A stretch of DNA of 64,000 nt, taken from JBHBQE01 sp041776485. Lineage in GTDB: Bacteria > Bacillota > Clostridia > Lachnospirales > Lachnospiraceae. Positions 33,283 through 42,976 of the stretch are shown one piece after another. The stretch covers positions 62,001 through 126,000 of the forward strand of contig JBHBQE010000002.1 in NCBI GenBank assembly GCA_041776485.1. The letters are read 5' to 3'. Under the pieces are notes generated by a model that had not been told where the DNA came from, made no database searches, and saw only the letters and a list, made by a program, of their open reading frames with translations. Every line of letters starts with the position of its first letter. Position 1 is the first letter of the stretch. Both the position numbers and the translations under genes were made by a program.

Positions 33283-33999
33283 ATGCCGGTGGATAATAAG
33301 GCATTTATTCCGGATATAAGGGTAAATATATTTCTTGCCATTATAAGCGGCATATTGATTTTAGTTTATAAAAATGAAATTACTTTTAACATAGCCTTTG
33401 CAGTTTCCGTAGTTTTTATGTTAATTCAAAAAAAGTACAAGAAAGCTTTGACTTTCGTTTTAGCTTTCTTGATATTACTTCTTGCCTCATATTTTATGCT
33501 GGGTATAGAAAAGCTTCAGACTCTATGGCTGTTTGCTGTTATTTCAAAGCATATTTTAATTCCGCTTTCCTTTTTGTCAGGAATATCAGATAAACCTACG
33601 GGAATGATATTGGAAGTTTTTAACAGATTACATCTTCCCAAGAGTTTTGGAATTTCCGCAATCATTTTATTAAGGTTTTTACCTACGATTACCTATGAAT
33701 TAAAAGCTATAAGAGGGGCTTTGAAGTTTAGAGGAATAGGCATATCTCTATTGAATACAATTATCCATTTGCCGAAAAATTTTTATCTTACACTGATTCC
33801 TTTACTTATAAGAACAGTGCGTATCTCAGATGAAATCACAGTGGCGGCGCTTACACGCGGGGTCGAATTAGATAATAATATTGTTAGTTTTACAGAGGTT
33901 AAGTGGTCAGTTAGAGACAGTGTATCATTAGCCGTCTTAACCGTAAGCTTTATAGCTTTAGGAATTATAGAAATAAGGTGGGGGTGGAAATTTTGGTAG
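33283..33999 (+). CDS. ECF transporter T-component (EcfT)
   Basis: A 238-residue membrane protein with an Arg-rich coupling region: residues around ALKFRGIG (about 146-152) and ALTRGVELD (about 189-197) match the two coupling helices that contact the ATPases. It links the S-component to the following ATPase. It overlaps the next gene by 22 bases if the GTG start there is used. Confidence 0.85.
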   Translation: MPVDNKAFIPDIRVNIFLAIISGILILVYKNEITFNIAFAVSVVFMLIQKKYKKALTFVLAFLILLLASYFMLGIEKLQTLWLFAVISKHILIPLSFLSGISDKPTGMILEVFNRLHLPKSFGISAIILLRFLPTITYELKAIRGALKFRGIGISLLNTIIHLPKNFYLTLIPLLIRTVRISDEITVAALTRGVELDNNIVSFTEVKWSVRDSVSLAVLTVSFIALGIIEIRWGWKFW

Positions 34000-35402
34000 A
34001 ATTACAGAACTATTCATTTTCATATACCGTTAATAAGCAAACCTTAAAAAATATAAATTTAAAAATACATCAGGGTGAATTTGTTGTTATAACAGGACTT
34101 TCAGGTTGCGGCAAAACAAGTCTTACAAGGGTATTAAATGGACTTTGCCCCAATTTTTATCAGGGGAAGGTGCAGGGCAAATATAAAATATATGGAAAGA
34201 ATGCAGGAAATATGAGTATTAGTGAGCTTTCCAAGTATTGGGGAAGTGTGTTTCAAGACCCGAGAAGTCAATTCCTGGCAAAGCGGGTGAAAGATGAACT
34301 GGTTCTTGCCATGGAAAATGCCTGTGAAAGCAGGGATTCTATGAAAGAAAAGCTTGACAGTGTGGTAAAGTATCTGGGAATAGAAAATCTTTTAGACAGA
34401 GAAATGATGTTTCTTTCCAGCGGTGAGAAGCAAAAAATTGCCATAGGTTCGGTTTTTTGCACCTATCCTAAGGGTTTTGTTTTAGATGAGCCCTCTGCCA
34501 ATTTAGACAGTACAGCAACAAGAGAATTAGCCGGTTTTTTAAAACAGGTTAAAGAAAAGGGTCATACAGTTGTAATTTCAGAACATCGTCTTTACTATTT
34601 AAAGGATTTAATTGACAGATTAATTATTATGAGAGACGGGGAGATTGTAAGAGAAATTTCAGGTAAAGATATAAACCTTTTAGATGATGTGAAAATAAAT
34701 AAATTGGGACTTAGAATGCTTGATGTACCTAAGATTAGGGCAGGAGAAGATATATGCGGGGACAGTGGGTTTATTTCCTGTAAGGGAATAAAATGTATAA
34801 AGGATTCCCTTATTATATTAAATGATATAGATGCATATTTTGAAGCAGGAAGGGTTCATGCCATATTAGGAGAAAACGGTGCAGGGAAAAGCAGTTTATG
34901 TAAGGTTATAACCGGATTATATAGAGAGTCTTCGGGAAATGTTTTTATAAATAACAGTCCTATAAAGCCTAAAAAGCGATTTAGCAAAACATTTTTTGTA
35001 CTGCAGGATATTGATTATCAGCTATATGGATACTCCATAAGAAATGAGTTTCAAATTGGAAGGAGTAAAGTGTCTGATAAAGAAATAGAGGAGTGCCTGG
35101 AAAGTATTAACCTTAAACTGTCTCTTGATACCAATCCTCAAATTCTTTCGGGAGGACAAAAGCAAAGGCTCCTTATTGGAACGGCATATCTTAGTGGTAA
35201 AGATATAATAGTATTAGATGAACCCACCAGCGGGCTTGACGGATTTCATATGAGAAAAATATCCAAAATCATTAGAGAACTTGCAAATAAGGGGAAAACA
35301 ATAATTGTTATTACCCATGATATGGAGTTTGTATCAGAATCTGCAGATACGATATTATATATAGGTAATGGAAATATTCAATACCACAAATATCTGTCGT
35401 AA
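33978..35402 (+). CDS. ECF transporter duplicated ATPase (A-component)
   Basis: A 474-residue protein with two ABC ATPase domains in one chain. Domain 1: Walker A GLSGCGKTS, LSSGEKQK, Walker B GFVLDEPSANLD, switch His in SEHRLY. Domain 2: GENGAGKSS, LSGGQKQR, VLDEPTSGLD, ITHDME. It replaces the EcfA1/A2 pair. GTG 33978 gives the longest form; TTG 33993, behind a G-rich stretch, fits the domain start better. It ends the cluster. Confidence 0.9.
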   Translation: MGVEILVELQNYSFSYTVNKQTLKNINLKIHQGEFVVITGLSGCGKTSLTRVLNGLCPNFYQGKVQGKYKIYGKNAGNMSISELSKYWGSVFQDPRSQFLAKRVKDELVLAMENACESRDSMKEKLDSVVKYLGIENLLDREMMFLSSGEKQKIAIGSVFCTYPKGFVLDEPSANLDSTATRELAGFLKQVKEKGHTVVISEHRLYYLKDLIDRLIIMRDGEIVREISGKDINLLDDVKINKLGLRMLDVPKIRAGEDICGDSGFISCKGIKCIKDSLIILNDIDAYFEAGRVHAILGENGAGKSSLCKVITGLYRESSGNVFINNSPIKPKKRFSKTFFVLQDIDYQLYGYSIRNEFQIGRSKVSDKEIEECLESINLKLSLDTNPQILSGGQKQRLLIGTAYLSGKDIIVLDEPTSGLDGFHMRKISKIIRELANKGKTIIVITHDMEFVSESADTILYIGNGNIQYHKYLS

Positions 35403-35535
35403 CCTGCTCACTTTACATAAAATCCCTCTTAATGGTAGAATATTATAGCTTATATATCCTGTATAATTTAGATTATATGGGATGTGGGCTATGCCAAATA
35501 CTGATAATGTTATATATAACTAATAAGGAGCATGA
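35403..35535. other. Intergenic region before the M16C peptidase
   Basis: TATAAT at about 35460 gives a possible -10 without a good -35. No terminator hairpin was seen after the ECF cluster. Confidence 0.3.
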
Positions 35536-38454
35536 ATGAATCAACCTAAATTTGATATACCTAAGGAATATAAACTGATTAAAGGTGAGAACCTTAAAGA
35601 TATAGATACAAATGGCTATTTGATGGTACATATTAAAAGTGGTGCGAGAATAGCTGTTATGGAGAATAATGACGATAATAAGGTATTTTATATAGCATTT
35701 AGAACTGCCCCTAAGGATTCCACAGGAGTTGCGCACATTTTGGAGCATTCTGTACTTTGCGGTTCAAAAAAATATCCCATAAAAGATCCCTTTGTGGAAC
35801 TTGCCAAGGGTTCCCTTAACACTTTTTTAAATGCCATGACTTATCCTGATAAAACCGTATATCCAATTGCCAGTCAAAATCATAAGGACTTTAAAAATCT
35901 TATGGATGTGTATATGGACGCCGTACTTAACCCCAGGATATATGATGATAACAAAATATTCAGGCAGGAGGGCTGGCATTATGAAATAGATGAGGATGAC
36001 AGGCTGGTATATAACGGAGTTGTGTACAATGAGATGAAGGGGGCATTTTCCTCACCGGATGATGTGCTTAACAGAGAAATTTTAAACAGCCTTTTTCCGG
36101 GAAATACCTATGCTTTTGAGTCTGGCGGGGATCCTGTTAATATTCCAGATTTAACATATGAGGATTTTTTGGCATTTCATAAAAGATATTATCACCCTTC
36201 AAATTCCTTTATATATCTGTACGGTGATTTAGATATGACAGAAAGGCTGAAGTTCCTGGACAGAGAATATTTGTCTCATTATGACAGAATAGAGCCAAAA
36301 ACAGATATTAATTTACAGGAACCATTTGAAACTCAAAGAAGAACCGACAGAGCATACCCTGTTATCTCTGCAAAGGAGGAAAAGGAGGGAGTTTACTATA
36401 GCCTAAATTATGTTGTGGATAATATTTTAAATCAGGAACTGTATTTGGCATTTAGTGTGCTGGATTATGCCCTGCTGAATTCTCCCGGAGCGCCCCTTAG
36501 AGAGGCTCTAATGAAAAAAGGGATTGGAAAGGATGTTATTGGAGGTTATCAAAACGGTACCTATCAGCCCTATTTTTCAATAGGTATAAAGGGAGCCAAG
36601 AAATCTGATGAAAACCGATTTTTAAGAACTGTAAGCAATGCGTTGAAGGAAATATCGGAAACCGGAATTGACAAAAAATCCCTGTATGCTGCTATAAATA
36701 TGCAGGAGTTTTCCTTTAGGGAAGCAGATTTCGGACCCTATCCCAAGGGATTGATATATGGACTTATTTGTATGGACAGCTGGAATTACAGTGACAGTAT
36801 GCCATTTACCCATTTAGCTGCTATTCCTGTTTTTAATAAGCTAAAGAAAATGGTGGAAACGGACTATTTTGAAAAATTAGTGGAAAAATATTTAATCAAT
36901 AATAACCATAGCTCCTTTGTGGTACTGTCTCCAAAGGCAGGTTTAGCAAAAGAACAGGAGAGCGAACTGCAAAACAGGCTTTCAGCTTACAGGGAGTCCC
37001 TAAGTGATGAAGAGGTTGAAGAAATAAAAAGTGAAAGCCGAAAATTATTAGAATTCCAGGCAGAGCCGACGCCGCCGGAAGAATTGGCAAAGCTTCCTGC
37101 CTTGGGAATTGAGGACCTGGATAAAAATATCAGACCTATTAAAAATAGGATAGTTACAGAGAAAAGTACAAGGGTTGTTTACCATGATATAAACAGCAAT
37201 GGTATCACCTATCTGGGACTTATGTTTGATATTGGTGATATTCCTTTAGAGGATATCTCCAAGGTTTCTTTTATTATAAAAATGATGGGACTTTTGAGCA
37301 CCAAGAATTATTCCTATAAGGAACTTAGCAATGAGATAAATATTCAAACTGGCGGGATATATTCACATATTCAAAATTTTTCCAACAATGATGACAGCCT
37401 GTCATTTTATTGCGTTATAGGTTCAAAGTTTTTAAAGGATAGTACAGAAAATGCTCTGAGGCTTATGTTGGAAATGATGTTTGATACAGAATACGAGGAT
37501 AATTCACGAATTAGGGAACTGCTCAATCAGGAATTGCAGAATTTTAAAATGAGGGCCGGCGCCTCCGGGCATACCTTGGCGGCAGGACGGGCACAGGCAA
37601 TGTTTTCAGAGGAATACCATGTAAGCGAGCATTTAAACGGCATTAAATTCTATGAGTTTTTAAACAATCTAAATGATAATTTTAAGGATAAAATAGAGGA
37701 GTTTAAAGAGGATTGTAAAAGACTTATTCCTCTTATATTTAGAAAATCCGGGCTGATAGTAAGTGTTACCGGTGATACGAAACAAACAAAAGTTGTGGGC
37801 GAATATATAAATTTGTTGGAAGATAGATGTTCTGATAATAAAATGCTGACAAAGGTTTCTTATGGCACGCTGAACAGGGAAAGAGCCGGATTTAAGACAT
37901 CCTCCAGTGTACAATATGTAAGCCGGGCAGGGAATTTTAAAAGAACGGGACTTCCTTATACAGGAACCTTAAAGGTACTAAAAACTATTTTATCCTATGA
38001 GTATTTTTGGACTAATATAAGAGTAGTTGGCGGTGCCTATGGTTGTATGGCAGGGTTTAAGAGAAATGGAGACATGTATTTTGTATCCTATAGAGACCCT
38101 AATTTATCAAAAACCAAGGAAGTTTTTGATAAAACGCCAGATTTCTTAAAAACCTTTGACTGCGACAACAAAACAATGGTTAAATATATCATAGGGACAA
38201 TAAGCAATATGGATATGCCATTAACACCTTCTGCGGAAGGAGAAAGGTCGATGAATTGTTTACTTGCTGGAATTACCGAGGATATGCTTAGGGAAGAGAG
38301 AAATGCAGTTTTAAATGCAGGTAAAGCGGATATAAACAATTTGTGTGAGAGGGTAGATGTGGCGCTTAAGGAAAATATCCTATGCGTTTTAGGAAGTGAG
38401 GCTTCCATAGAGGCAGAATCTGAATTATTTGATGCTATCACGGCACTAGTGTAG
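35536..38454 (+). CDS. M16C zinc metallopeptidase (presequence-protease/falcilysin family)
   Basis: A 972-residue intracellular peptidase with the inverted zinc motif HILEH (about 68-72, in VAHILEHSVLCGSKKYP) and the downstream Glu in VVYNEMKGAFSSPDDV. Two M16 halves are present and the length fits the PreP/Cym1 class, which degrades peptides enclosed in a chamber. No signal peptide. AAGGAG lies five bases before the start; another ATG at 35532 is out of frame. DegV follows 22 bp downstream. Confidence 0.92.
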   Translation: MNQPKFDIPKEYKLIKGENLKDIDTNGYLMVHIKSGARIAVMENNDDNKVFYIAFRTAPKDSTGVAHILEHSVLCGSKKYPIKDPFVELAKGSLNTFLNAMTYPDKTVYPIASQNHKDFKNLMDVYMDAVLNPRIYDDNKIFRQEGWHYEIDEDDRLVYNGVVYNEMKGAFSSPDDVLNREILNSLFPGNTYAFESGGDPVNIPDLTYEDFLAFHKRYYHPSNSFIYLYGDLDMTERLKFLDREYLSHYDRIEPKTDINLQEPFETQRRTDRAYPVISAKEEKEGVYYSLNYVVDNILNQELYLAFSVLDYALLNSPGAPLREALMKKGIGKDVIGGYQNGTYQPYFSIGIKGAKKSDENRFLRTVSNALKEISETGIDKKSLYAAINMQEFSFREADFGPYPKGLIYGLICMDSWNYSDSMPFTHLAAIPVFNKLKKMVETDYFEKLVEKYLINNNHSSFVVLSPKAGLAKEQESELQNRLSAYRESLSDEEVEEIKSESRKLLEFQAEPTPPEELAKLPALGIEDLDKNIRPIKNRIVTEKSTRVVYHDINSNGITYLGLMFDIGDIPLEDISKVSFIIKMMGLLSTKNYSYKELSNEINIQTGGIYSHIQNFSNNDDSLSFYCVIGSKFLKDSTENALRLMLEMMFDTEYEDNSRIRELLNQELQNFKMRAGASGHTLAAGRAQAMFSEEYHVSEHLNGIKFYEFLNNLNDNFKDKIEEFKEDCKRLIPLIFRKSGLIVSVTGDTKQTKVVGEYINLLEDRCSDNKMLTKVSYGTLNRERAGFKTSSSVQYVSRAGNFKRTGLPYTGTLKVLKTILSYEYFWTNIRVVGGAYGCMAGFKRNGDMYFVSYRDPNLSKTKEVFDKTPDFLKTFDCDNKTMVKYIIGTISNMDMPLTPSAEGERSMNCLLAGITEDMLREERNAVLNAGKADINNLCERVDVALKENILCVLGSEASIEAESELFDAITALV

Positions 38455-38476
38455 ATATAAAGAAAGGAAAGCAGAT

Positions 38477-39364
38477 ATGAGTGAATACATTGTTTCATGT
38501 TGTTCGACAGCAGACGTAAGTAAGGAGCATTTAGACAAAATAGGGGTTCCATATGCATCTTTCTCCTATTTTATTGACGGAAAGGAATATTCAGACGACC
38601 TTTTTGAAAGCTTATCACCTAAGGATTTTTACCGTCAAATTGAGGAGGGCGCAGAACCGACGACTACTCAGGTATCTCCTGATGCCTACGAGAAACTTTG
38701 GGAAAAATATTTGCAGGAGGGTAAGGATATTTTGCATATTACTTTATCCAGCGGTATTTCCGGTACATATCAATCTGCCGTTATTGCTAAAAATACCATT
38801 GCACCCAATTATCCGGAGCGCAAAATAGAAGTGGTGGACAGTCTTTCCGCATCATCAGGTTTTGGTCTTTTAGTTACAGAGGTAAAGGAAAGGGCTGATA
38901 GTGGAGTTTCACTGGAGGATAATGTTAAGTGGATTAATGAAAATAAAACAAAGCTTCATCACTGGTTTTTCTCCACAGATCTTACCTCATATATTAGAGG
39001 AGGCAGGATTAGCAAGGTATCAGGCTTTTTTGGGACAAAGTTAAATATTTGTCCTTTAATGAACGTAAATATAGAGGGTAAGCTGATTCCCAGAGAAAAG
39101 ATACGTACCAAGAAAAAAGTTATCCAGAGAACCTTTGAAAAAATGAAGGAGCATGCACAAAACGGTGCAGATTATGGAGGAAAGATTTATATTTCCAATT
39201 CCTATTGTTATGAGGATGCTTTGGAACTGGCAGATTTAATAAGGGGTCATTTCAAATCCTTAAGGGAGGATGTAATGATTAATAATATTGGTCCTGTAAT
39301 TGGTTCCCATACAGGGATTGGTACTGTGGCATTATTTTTCTGGGGGGATGAAAGAACAATTTGA
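38477..39364 (+). CDS. DegV family fatty-acid-binding protein
   Basis: A 295-residue protein with the DegV/FakB fold: STADVS near the start, TTTQVSPDAY, and the ligand-contact segment TLSSGISGTYQSA. Further on are SYIRGGRISK and the C-terminal GPVIGSHTGIGTVALFF. FakB proteins present fatty acids to the kinase FakA; no fakA gene is in the window. It overlaps era by four bases. Confidence 0.9.
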   Translation: MSEYIVSCCSTADVSKEHLDKIGVPYASFSYFIDGKEYSDDLFESLSPKDFYRQIEEGAEPTTTQVSPDAYEKLWEKYLQEGKDILHITLSSGISGTYQSAVIAKNTIAPNYPERKIEVVDSLSASSGFGLLVTEVKERADSGVSLEDNVKWINENKTKLHHWFFSTDLTSYIRGGRISKVSGFFGTKLNICPLMNVNIEGKLIPREKIRTKKKVIQRTFEKMKEHAQNGADYGGKIYISNSYCYEDALELADLIRGHFKSLREDVMINNIGPVIGSHTGIGTVALFFWGDERTI

Positions 39365-40254
39365 GTAAATCAGGATTTGCCGCAATAATTGGACGCCCTA
39401 ATGTGGGGAAAAGCACCTTGCTAAACTCCATATTAGGGCAAAAGATTTCCATTACATCAAATAAACCCCAAACCACAAGAGAAAATATTCGAGGCATATT
39501 TACTGATGATAGGGGACAAATAATATTTATAGATACTCCCGGTGCCAATCGACCTAAGAACAAGCTGGGAAGCTTTATGGAGTCGGAAATTGCAAGTACA
39601 CGGGAAGATGCAGATGTGATTTTATTTCTTGTGGAACCGGATAAGGTGCCGGGACCGGGGGATAAAAGAATAGCTAAAACCATAGCAGAAAGTAAGGCTC
39701 CTATTTACCTTATTATCAACAAGATAGATACACTCAGCGTTGGAGAGGTTCTGCCGGTAATTGATTCCTTTAAGAATTTGCTGGATTTTAAGGAGATATT
39801 TCCTGTTTCAGCCAAAACAGGTGAAGGAATTGATAAATTGTTGGATACCGTTTTTAATGACTTGCCAAAAGGACCGTCATATTATGGCGAAGATGAGGTT
39901 ACTGATATGCCGATTCGTGCCATGTGTGCTGAGCTGATCAGGGAAAAGGGATTGCTTTTACTGTCTGAGGAGCTTCCCCATGGCATTGCTGTGGTAATTG
40001 ATAGTATTGAACCTAACAAAAGTAAAAATTTGTACCATATCATGGCGACCATTGTTTGCGAAAAGGCGAGCCATAAGTCTATGATTATAGGCTCACAAGG
40101 AAAAATGCTTAAGAAAATTGGTACGTTAGCAAGGCGTGATATGGAGGATTTGCTGGAGAAAAAGGTTAATCTTAAGCTGTGGGTACAGGTTAGGAAAAAC
40201 TGGAGAGACAGCGACAGACTTCTTAAAAACTATGGATATAGAAGGGATATTTAA
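39361..40254 (+). CDS. era: GTPase Era
   Basis: Ribosome-assembly GTPase that binds 16S rRNA. The 297-residue protein has G1 GRPNVGKST (11-19), G2 TTRENIRG, G3 DTPG, G4 NKID (about 119-122), and a C-terminal KH domain (about 200-290) with SHKSMIIGSQGKMLKKIG. The TTG start overlaps the degV stop. recO follows three bases on, the common era-recO pair. Confidence 0.96.
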   Translation: MSKSGFAAIIGRPNVGKSTLLNSILGQKISITSNKPQTTRENIRGIFTDDRGQIIFIDTPGANRPKNKLGSFMESEIASTREDADVILFLVEPDKVPGPGDKRIAKTIAESKAPIYLIINKIDTLSVGEVLPVIDSFKNLLDFKEIFPVSAKTGEGIDKLLDTVFNDLPKGPSYYGEDEVTDMPIRAMCAELIREKGLLLLSEELPHGIAVVIDSIEPNKSKNLYHIMATIVCEKASHKSMIIGSQGKMLKKIGTLARRDMEDLLEKKVNLKLWVQVRKNWRDSDRLLKNYGYRRDI

Positions 40255-40257
40255 CCC

Positions 40258-41007
40258 TTGGATAAGGATATTGTCCTTACAGGTATAGTCCTAAAGGATC
40301 AATCTGTTGGAGAATATGATAAAAGAATATCTTTGCTGACTCTGGAAAGAGGCAGAATATCAGCTTTTCTGCGGGGGGCTAAGAGGGGGAAGGGCAGCCC
40401 GCTTGGGAATGTCGGTCCCTTTTCCTTTGGGAAATTCCATTTATTTTCCGGGAGCAGTTCCTATACTTTAAGACAGGCAGAAATCTCAGAACGTTTTAAT
40501 GGCGTACAAAATGATTTAAGTAATATTGCCTACGGATTGTATTTTTTGGAGGTGGCAGAGTATTATTCCAGAGAAAATGCTGATGAGGTGGAGAGATTAA
40601 AGCTTATTTATCAAAGCCTAAGGGCAATTTCCAGTGATAAATTTAAAAGAGAGTTTGTGCGTTTAATATATGAGCTTAAAAATATTGCTATAATAGGAGA
40701 ATATCCTAATATATTTCAGTGCGGCAGATGTCAGAATAAGGCGGACATACATCTGTTTTCCTTTGATAAAAGACGTATTTATTGTGATGAATGTGGAAAA
40801 GATATGGAGGGACTGGAGAGAATTTCGTCCTCGGCGGTATATGCTTTGTGGTATATTTTCAATACACCGGCTGAGAAAATATATTCCTTTGAGCTATCTG
40901 ACAGCTGCTTTGATGAACTGCGAAAATTCACGGATAAATATAAGGAACTTTATTTTCAACATTCATTTAAAACCTACGATATGCTGGATATGCTGGTATC
41001 AGATTAA
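40258..41007 (+). CDS. recO: DNA repair protein RecO
   Basis: Recombination mediator that loads RecA with RecR. The 249-residue protein has an N-terminal OB-fold (about 1-80, with TGIVLKDQSVGEYDKR), a helical domain and a zinc-finger Cys set CGRC and CDEC (about 156-180). The TTG start is three bases after the era stop. Confidence 0.93.
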   Translation: MDKDIVLTGIVLKDQSVGEYDKRISLLTLERGRISAFLRGAKRGKGSPLGNVGPFSFGKFHLFSGSSSYTLRQAEISERFNGVQNDLSNIAYGLYFLEVAEYYSRENADEVERLKLIYQSLRAISSDKFKREFVRLIYELKNIAIIGEYPNIFQCGRCQNKADIHLFSFDKRRIYCDECGKDMEGLERISSSAVYALWYIFNTPAEKIYSFELSDSCFDELRKFTDKYKELYFQHSFKTYDMLDMLVSD

Positions 41008-41022
41008 TTATAGGTAAGAGGC

Positions 41023-42201
41023 ATGGAAGATACAATAAGCAGGGATAAACTGTATATGGAAAGGGCAATTGCTCTTGCAAAATTAGGCAGTGGATATGTA
41101 AACCCAAACCCGAGAGTCGGTGCCGTTATTGTTAAGAATAATAGGATAATAGGGGAGGGATACCACAGTGCTTACGGAAAACTTCATGCCGAGAGGGAGG
41201 CAATTAAAGCTTTAAAATGTGATGCTGCCGAGGCAACTATTTATGTTACCTTGGAACCCTGTGCTCATTATGGAAAAACACCACCCTGTACTCAGGCTAT
41301 AATAGAAAATAAAATTAAAAAGGTTGTTATCGGCTCCAGAGATCCCAATCCAATGGTGGCAGGGAAGGGTGTGTCTGCTCTCAGGAAGGCAGGGATTGAG
41401 GTTGTTGAGGATTTTATGAGGGAAGAATGTGACAGCCTAAATCATGTGTTTTTCCATTATATAAAAACAAATACACCCTATATCACCTTAAAATATGCTA
41501 TGACATTAGACGGGAAGATTGCTACTAAAACAGGTGAGTCCAAGTGGATTTCAGGAGAAAGCTCCAGAAAATATGCTCATTTTTTAAGACATATGAATAT
41601 GGGAATTTTAGCGGGAATAGGCACAGTCCTGGCAGATAATCCAATGCTCAACACAAGACTGGATGATAAAATAAACAAATTTTTGAATTTGAATACTGAG
41701 CATAAATATTTAAGGGATTATAAAAATCCCGTAAGAATAATTCTGGACTCTAACCTTAGGATTCCAATGGAGTCAAGAATTGTTCGGACGGCAGAAGAAT
41801 GTGAAACTATTATTGTCTGTCTTGTTAATAAGAATGCAGAAATAAAAAATAAAAAAATTGCATTGGAAAAATCGGGTGTTAGAGTTATTGAAATAAGCGC
41901 ACTGGATGGAAAAATTGATTTGCAAAGCCTTTCTTATATTCTTGGGAATGAGGGTATAGACAGTATATTGGTTGAAGGCGGGAGCTGTGTAAATGAGGCA
42001 TTTTTACGAGCAGGGCTTGTAAATGAAATATGTACCTTTATTGCTCCTAAGATATTTGGAGGAGCCGCTAAAAGCCCTGTAGAGGGGGTAGGTGTAAATA
42101 AACCTATAGAGGCTTACAAATTTATAAAAAAAGATATAAAATTTTTTGATGAAGATATAATGATAAGATATATAAGGGAAAATTTATGTTTACAGGGATA
42201 A
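41023..42201 (+). CDS. ribD: Riboflavin biosynthesis deaminase/reductase RibD
   Basis: Bifunctional: deaminates, then reduces the pyrimidine intermediate of riboflavin. The 392-residue protein has the zinc deaminase motif HAERE (about 64) and EPCAHYGKTPPCTQA, then the reductase domain beginning near KYAMTLDGKIAT (about 157). Between NPMLNTRL and NPVRIILDS there is an insertion of about 15-20 residues, rich in Lys and Asn, that most relatives lack. It overlaps ribE by 16 bases. No FMN riboswitch precedes it. Confidence 0.94.
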   Translation: MEDTISRDKLYMERAIALAKLGSGYVNPNPRVGAVIVKNNRIIGEGYHSAYGKLHAEREAIKALKCDAAEATIYVTLEPCAHYGKTPPCTQAIIENKIKKVVIGSRDPNPMVAGKGVSALRKAGIEVVEDFMREECDSLNHVFFHYIKTNTPYITLKYAMTLDGKIATKTGESKWISGESSRKYAHFLRHMNMGILAGIGTVLADNPMLNTRLDDKINKFLNLNTEHKYLRDYKNPVRIILDSNLRIPMESRIVRTAEECETIIVCLVNKNAEIKNKKIALEKSGVRVIEISALDGKIDLQSLSYILGNEGIDSILVEGGSCVNEAFLRAGLVNEICTFIAPKIFGGAAKSPVEGVGVNKPIEAYKFIKKDIKFFDEDIMIRYIRENLCLQG

Positions 42202-42848
42202 TAGAGGAAAAGGGAAGCTTAAAATATATGGACATTTCAGGAAACTCCGGAAGTCTTATGGTTAAAGCTGAAAAAGTGCTTGAAAACACCCAAATTGGCG
42301 ATTCTATAGCGGTAAATGGAGTATGCCTTACTGTTACATCAATAAATAATGAGGGATTTTGCGCAGATATAATGGCTCAAACTGCAAGAGTAACATCTCT
42401 GGGAAAATTACAGCCGGGAGACAGTCTGAATCTGGAAAGGGCGATGTCTGCCGAAGGAAGATTTGGGGGTCATATTGTAGCAGGTCATGTGGATGGGCTT
42501 GGGACTATAGCTGAAATTAAAAGGGAGGAAAATGCAGTATGGATTTCTATTAATGCTGATCCTCAGGTTCTTAGGTTAATAGTTAACAAGGGATCTATAG
42601 CTATAGACGGGGTTTCATTAACTGTAGCTTATGTAGACGGTTCTATTTTTAAGGTATCAATAATACCCCATACGGGAGAGACAACTACATTAATTGATAA
42701 AAAGGTGGGGGATGTGGTAAATCTGGAAAATGATATTGTCGGGAAATATGTGGAAAAACTGATGGGGTTAGATTGTTCAAAATCAGTGGACAGTGATGTG
42801 AACACATCAGGCATTACCATGGAGTCTTTGATTGAACAGGGGTTTTAA
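42186..42848 (+). CDS. ribE: Riboflavin synthase alpha subunit
   Basis: Dismutates two lumazine molecules into riboflavin. The 220-residue protein begins MFTGIIEEKG and shows the internal repeat of two lumazine-binding barrels (GGHIVAGHVDG near 94; repeat GDVVNLENDIVGKYVEKL). ribBA and ribH, which usually follow, are absent here. Confidence 0.95.
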   Translation: MFTGIIEEKGSLKYMDISGNSGSLMVKAEKVLENTQIGDSIAVNGVCLTVTSINNEGFCADIMAQTARVTSLGKLQPGDSLNLERAMSAEGRFGGHIVAGHVDGLGTIAEIKREENAVWISINADPQVLRLIVNKGSIAIDGVSLTVAYVDGSIFKVSIIPHTGETTTLIDKKVGDVVNLENDIVGKYVEKLMGLDCSKSVDSDVNTSGITMESLIEQGF

Positions 42849-42911
42849 GGTCCCTAATCTAAATAAATATAAATATTACCCAATAAATAAATTTAAAAAT
42901 TAAAAAACTTT

Positions 42912-42941
42912 TGAAACTTTTTAGCAACTTTTATTGTCTAA
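42912..42941 (+). promoter_or_regulatory. ECF-sigma-type promoter, probably autoregulated
   Basis: TGAAAC (42912-42917), 17 bases, TGTCTAA (42935-42941). This matches the GAAAC / CGTC-type promoters used by ECF sigma factors such as SigV/SigW. It lies directly before the sigma gene, implying self-activation. Confidence 0.7.
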
Positions 42942-42976
42942 TTATTAAAGGCTCAAATAAAGGGGGCGTAAAATCA

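Noticed and set aside
41008..41022. FMN riboswitch before ribD.
   Set aside because: Only 15 bases separate recO and ribD; no RFN element can fit.
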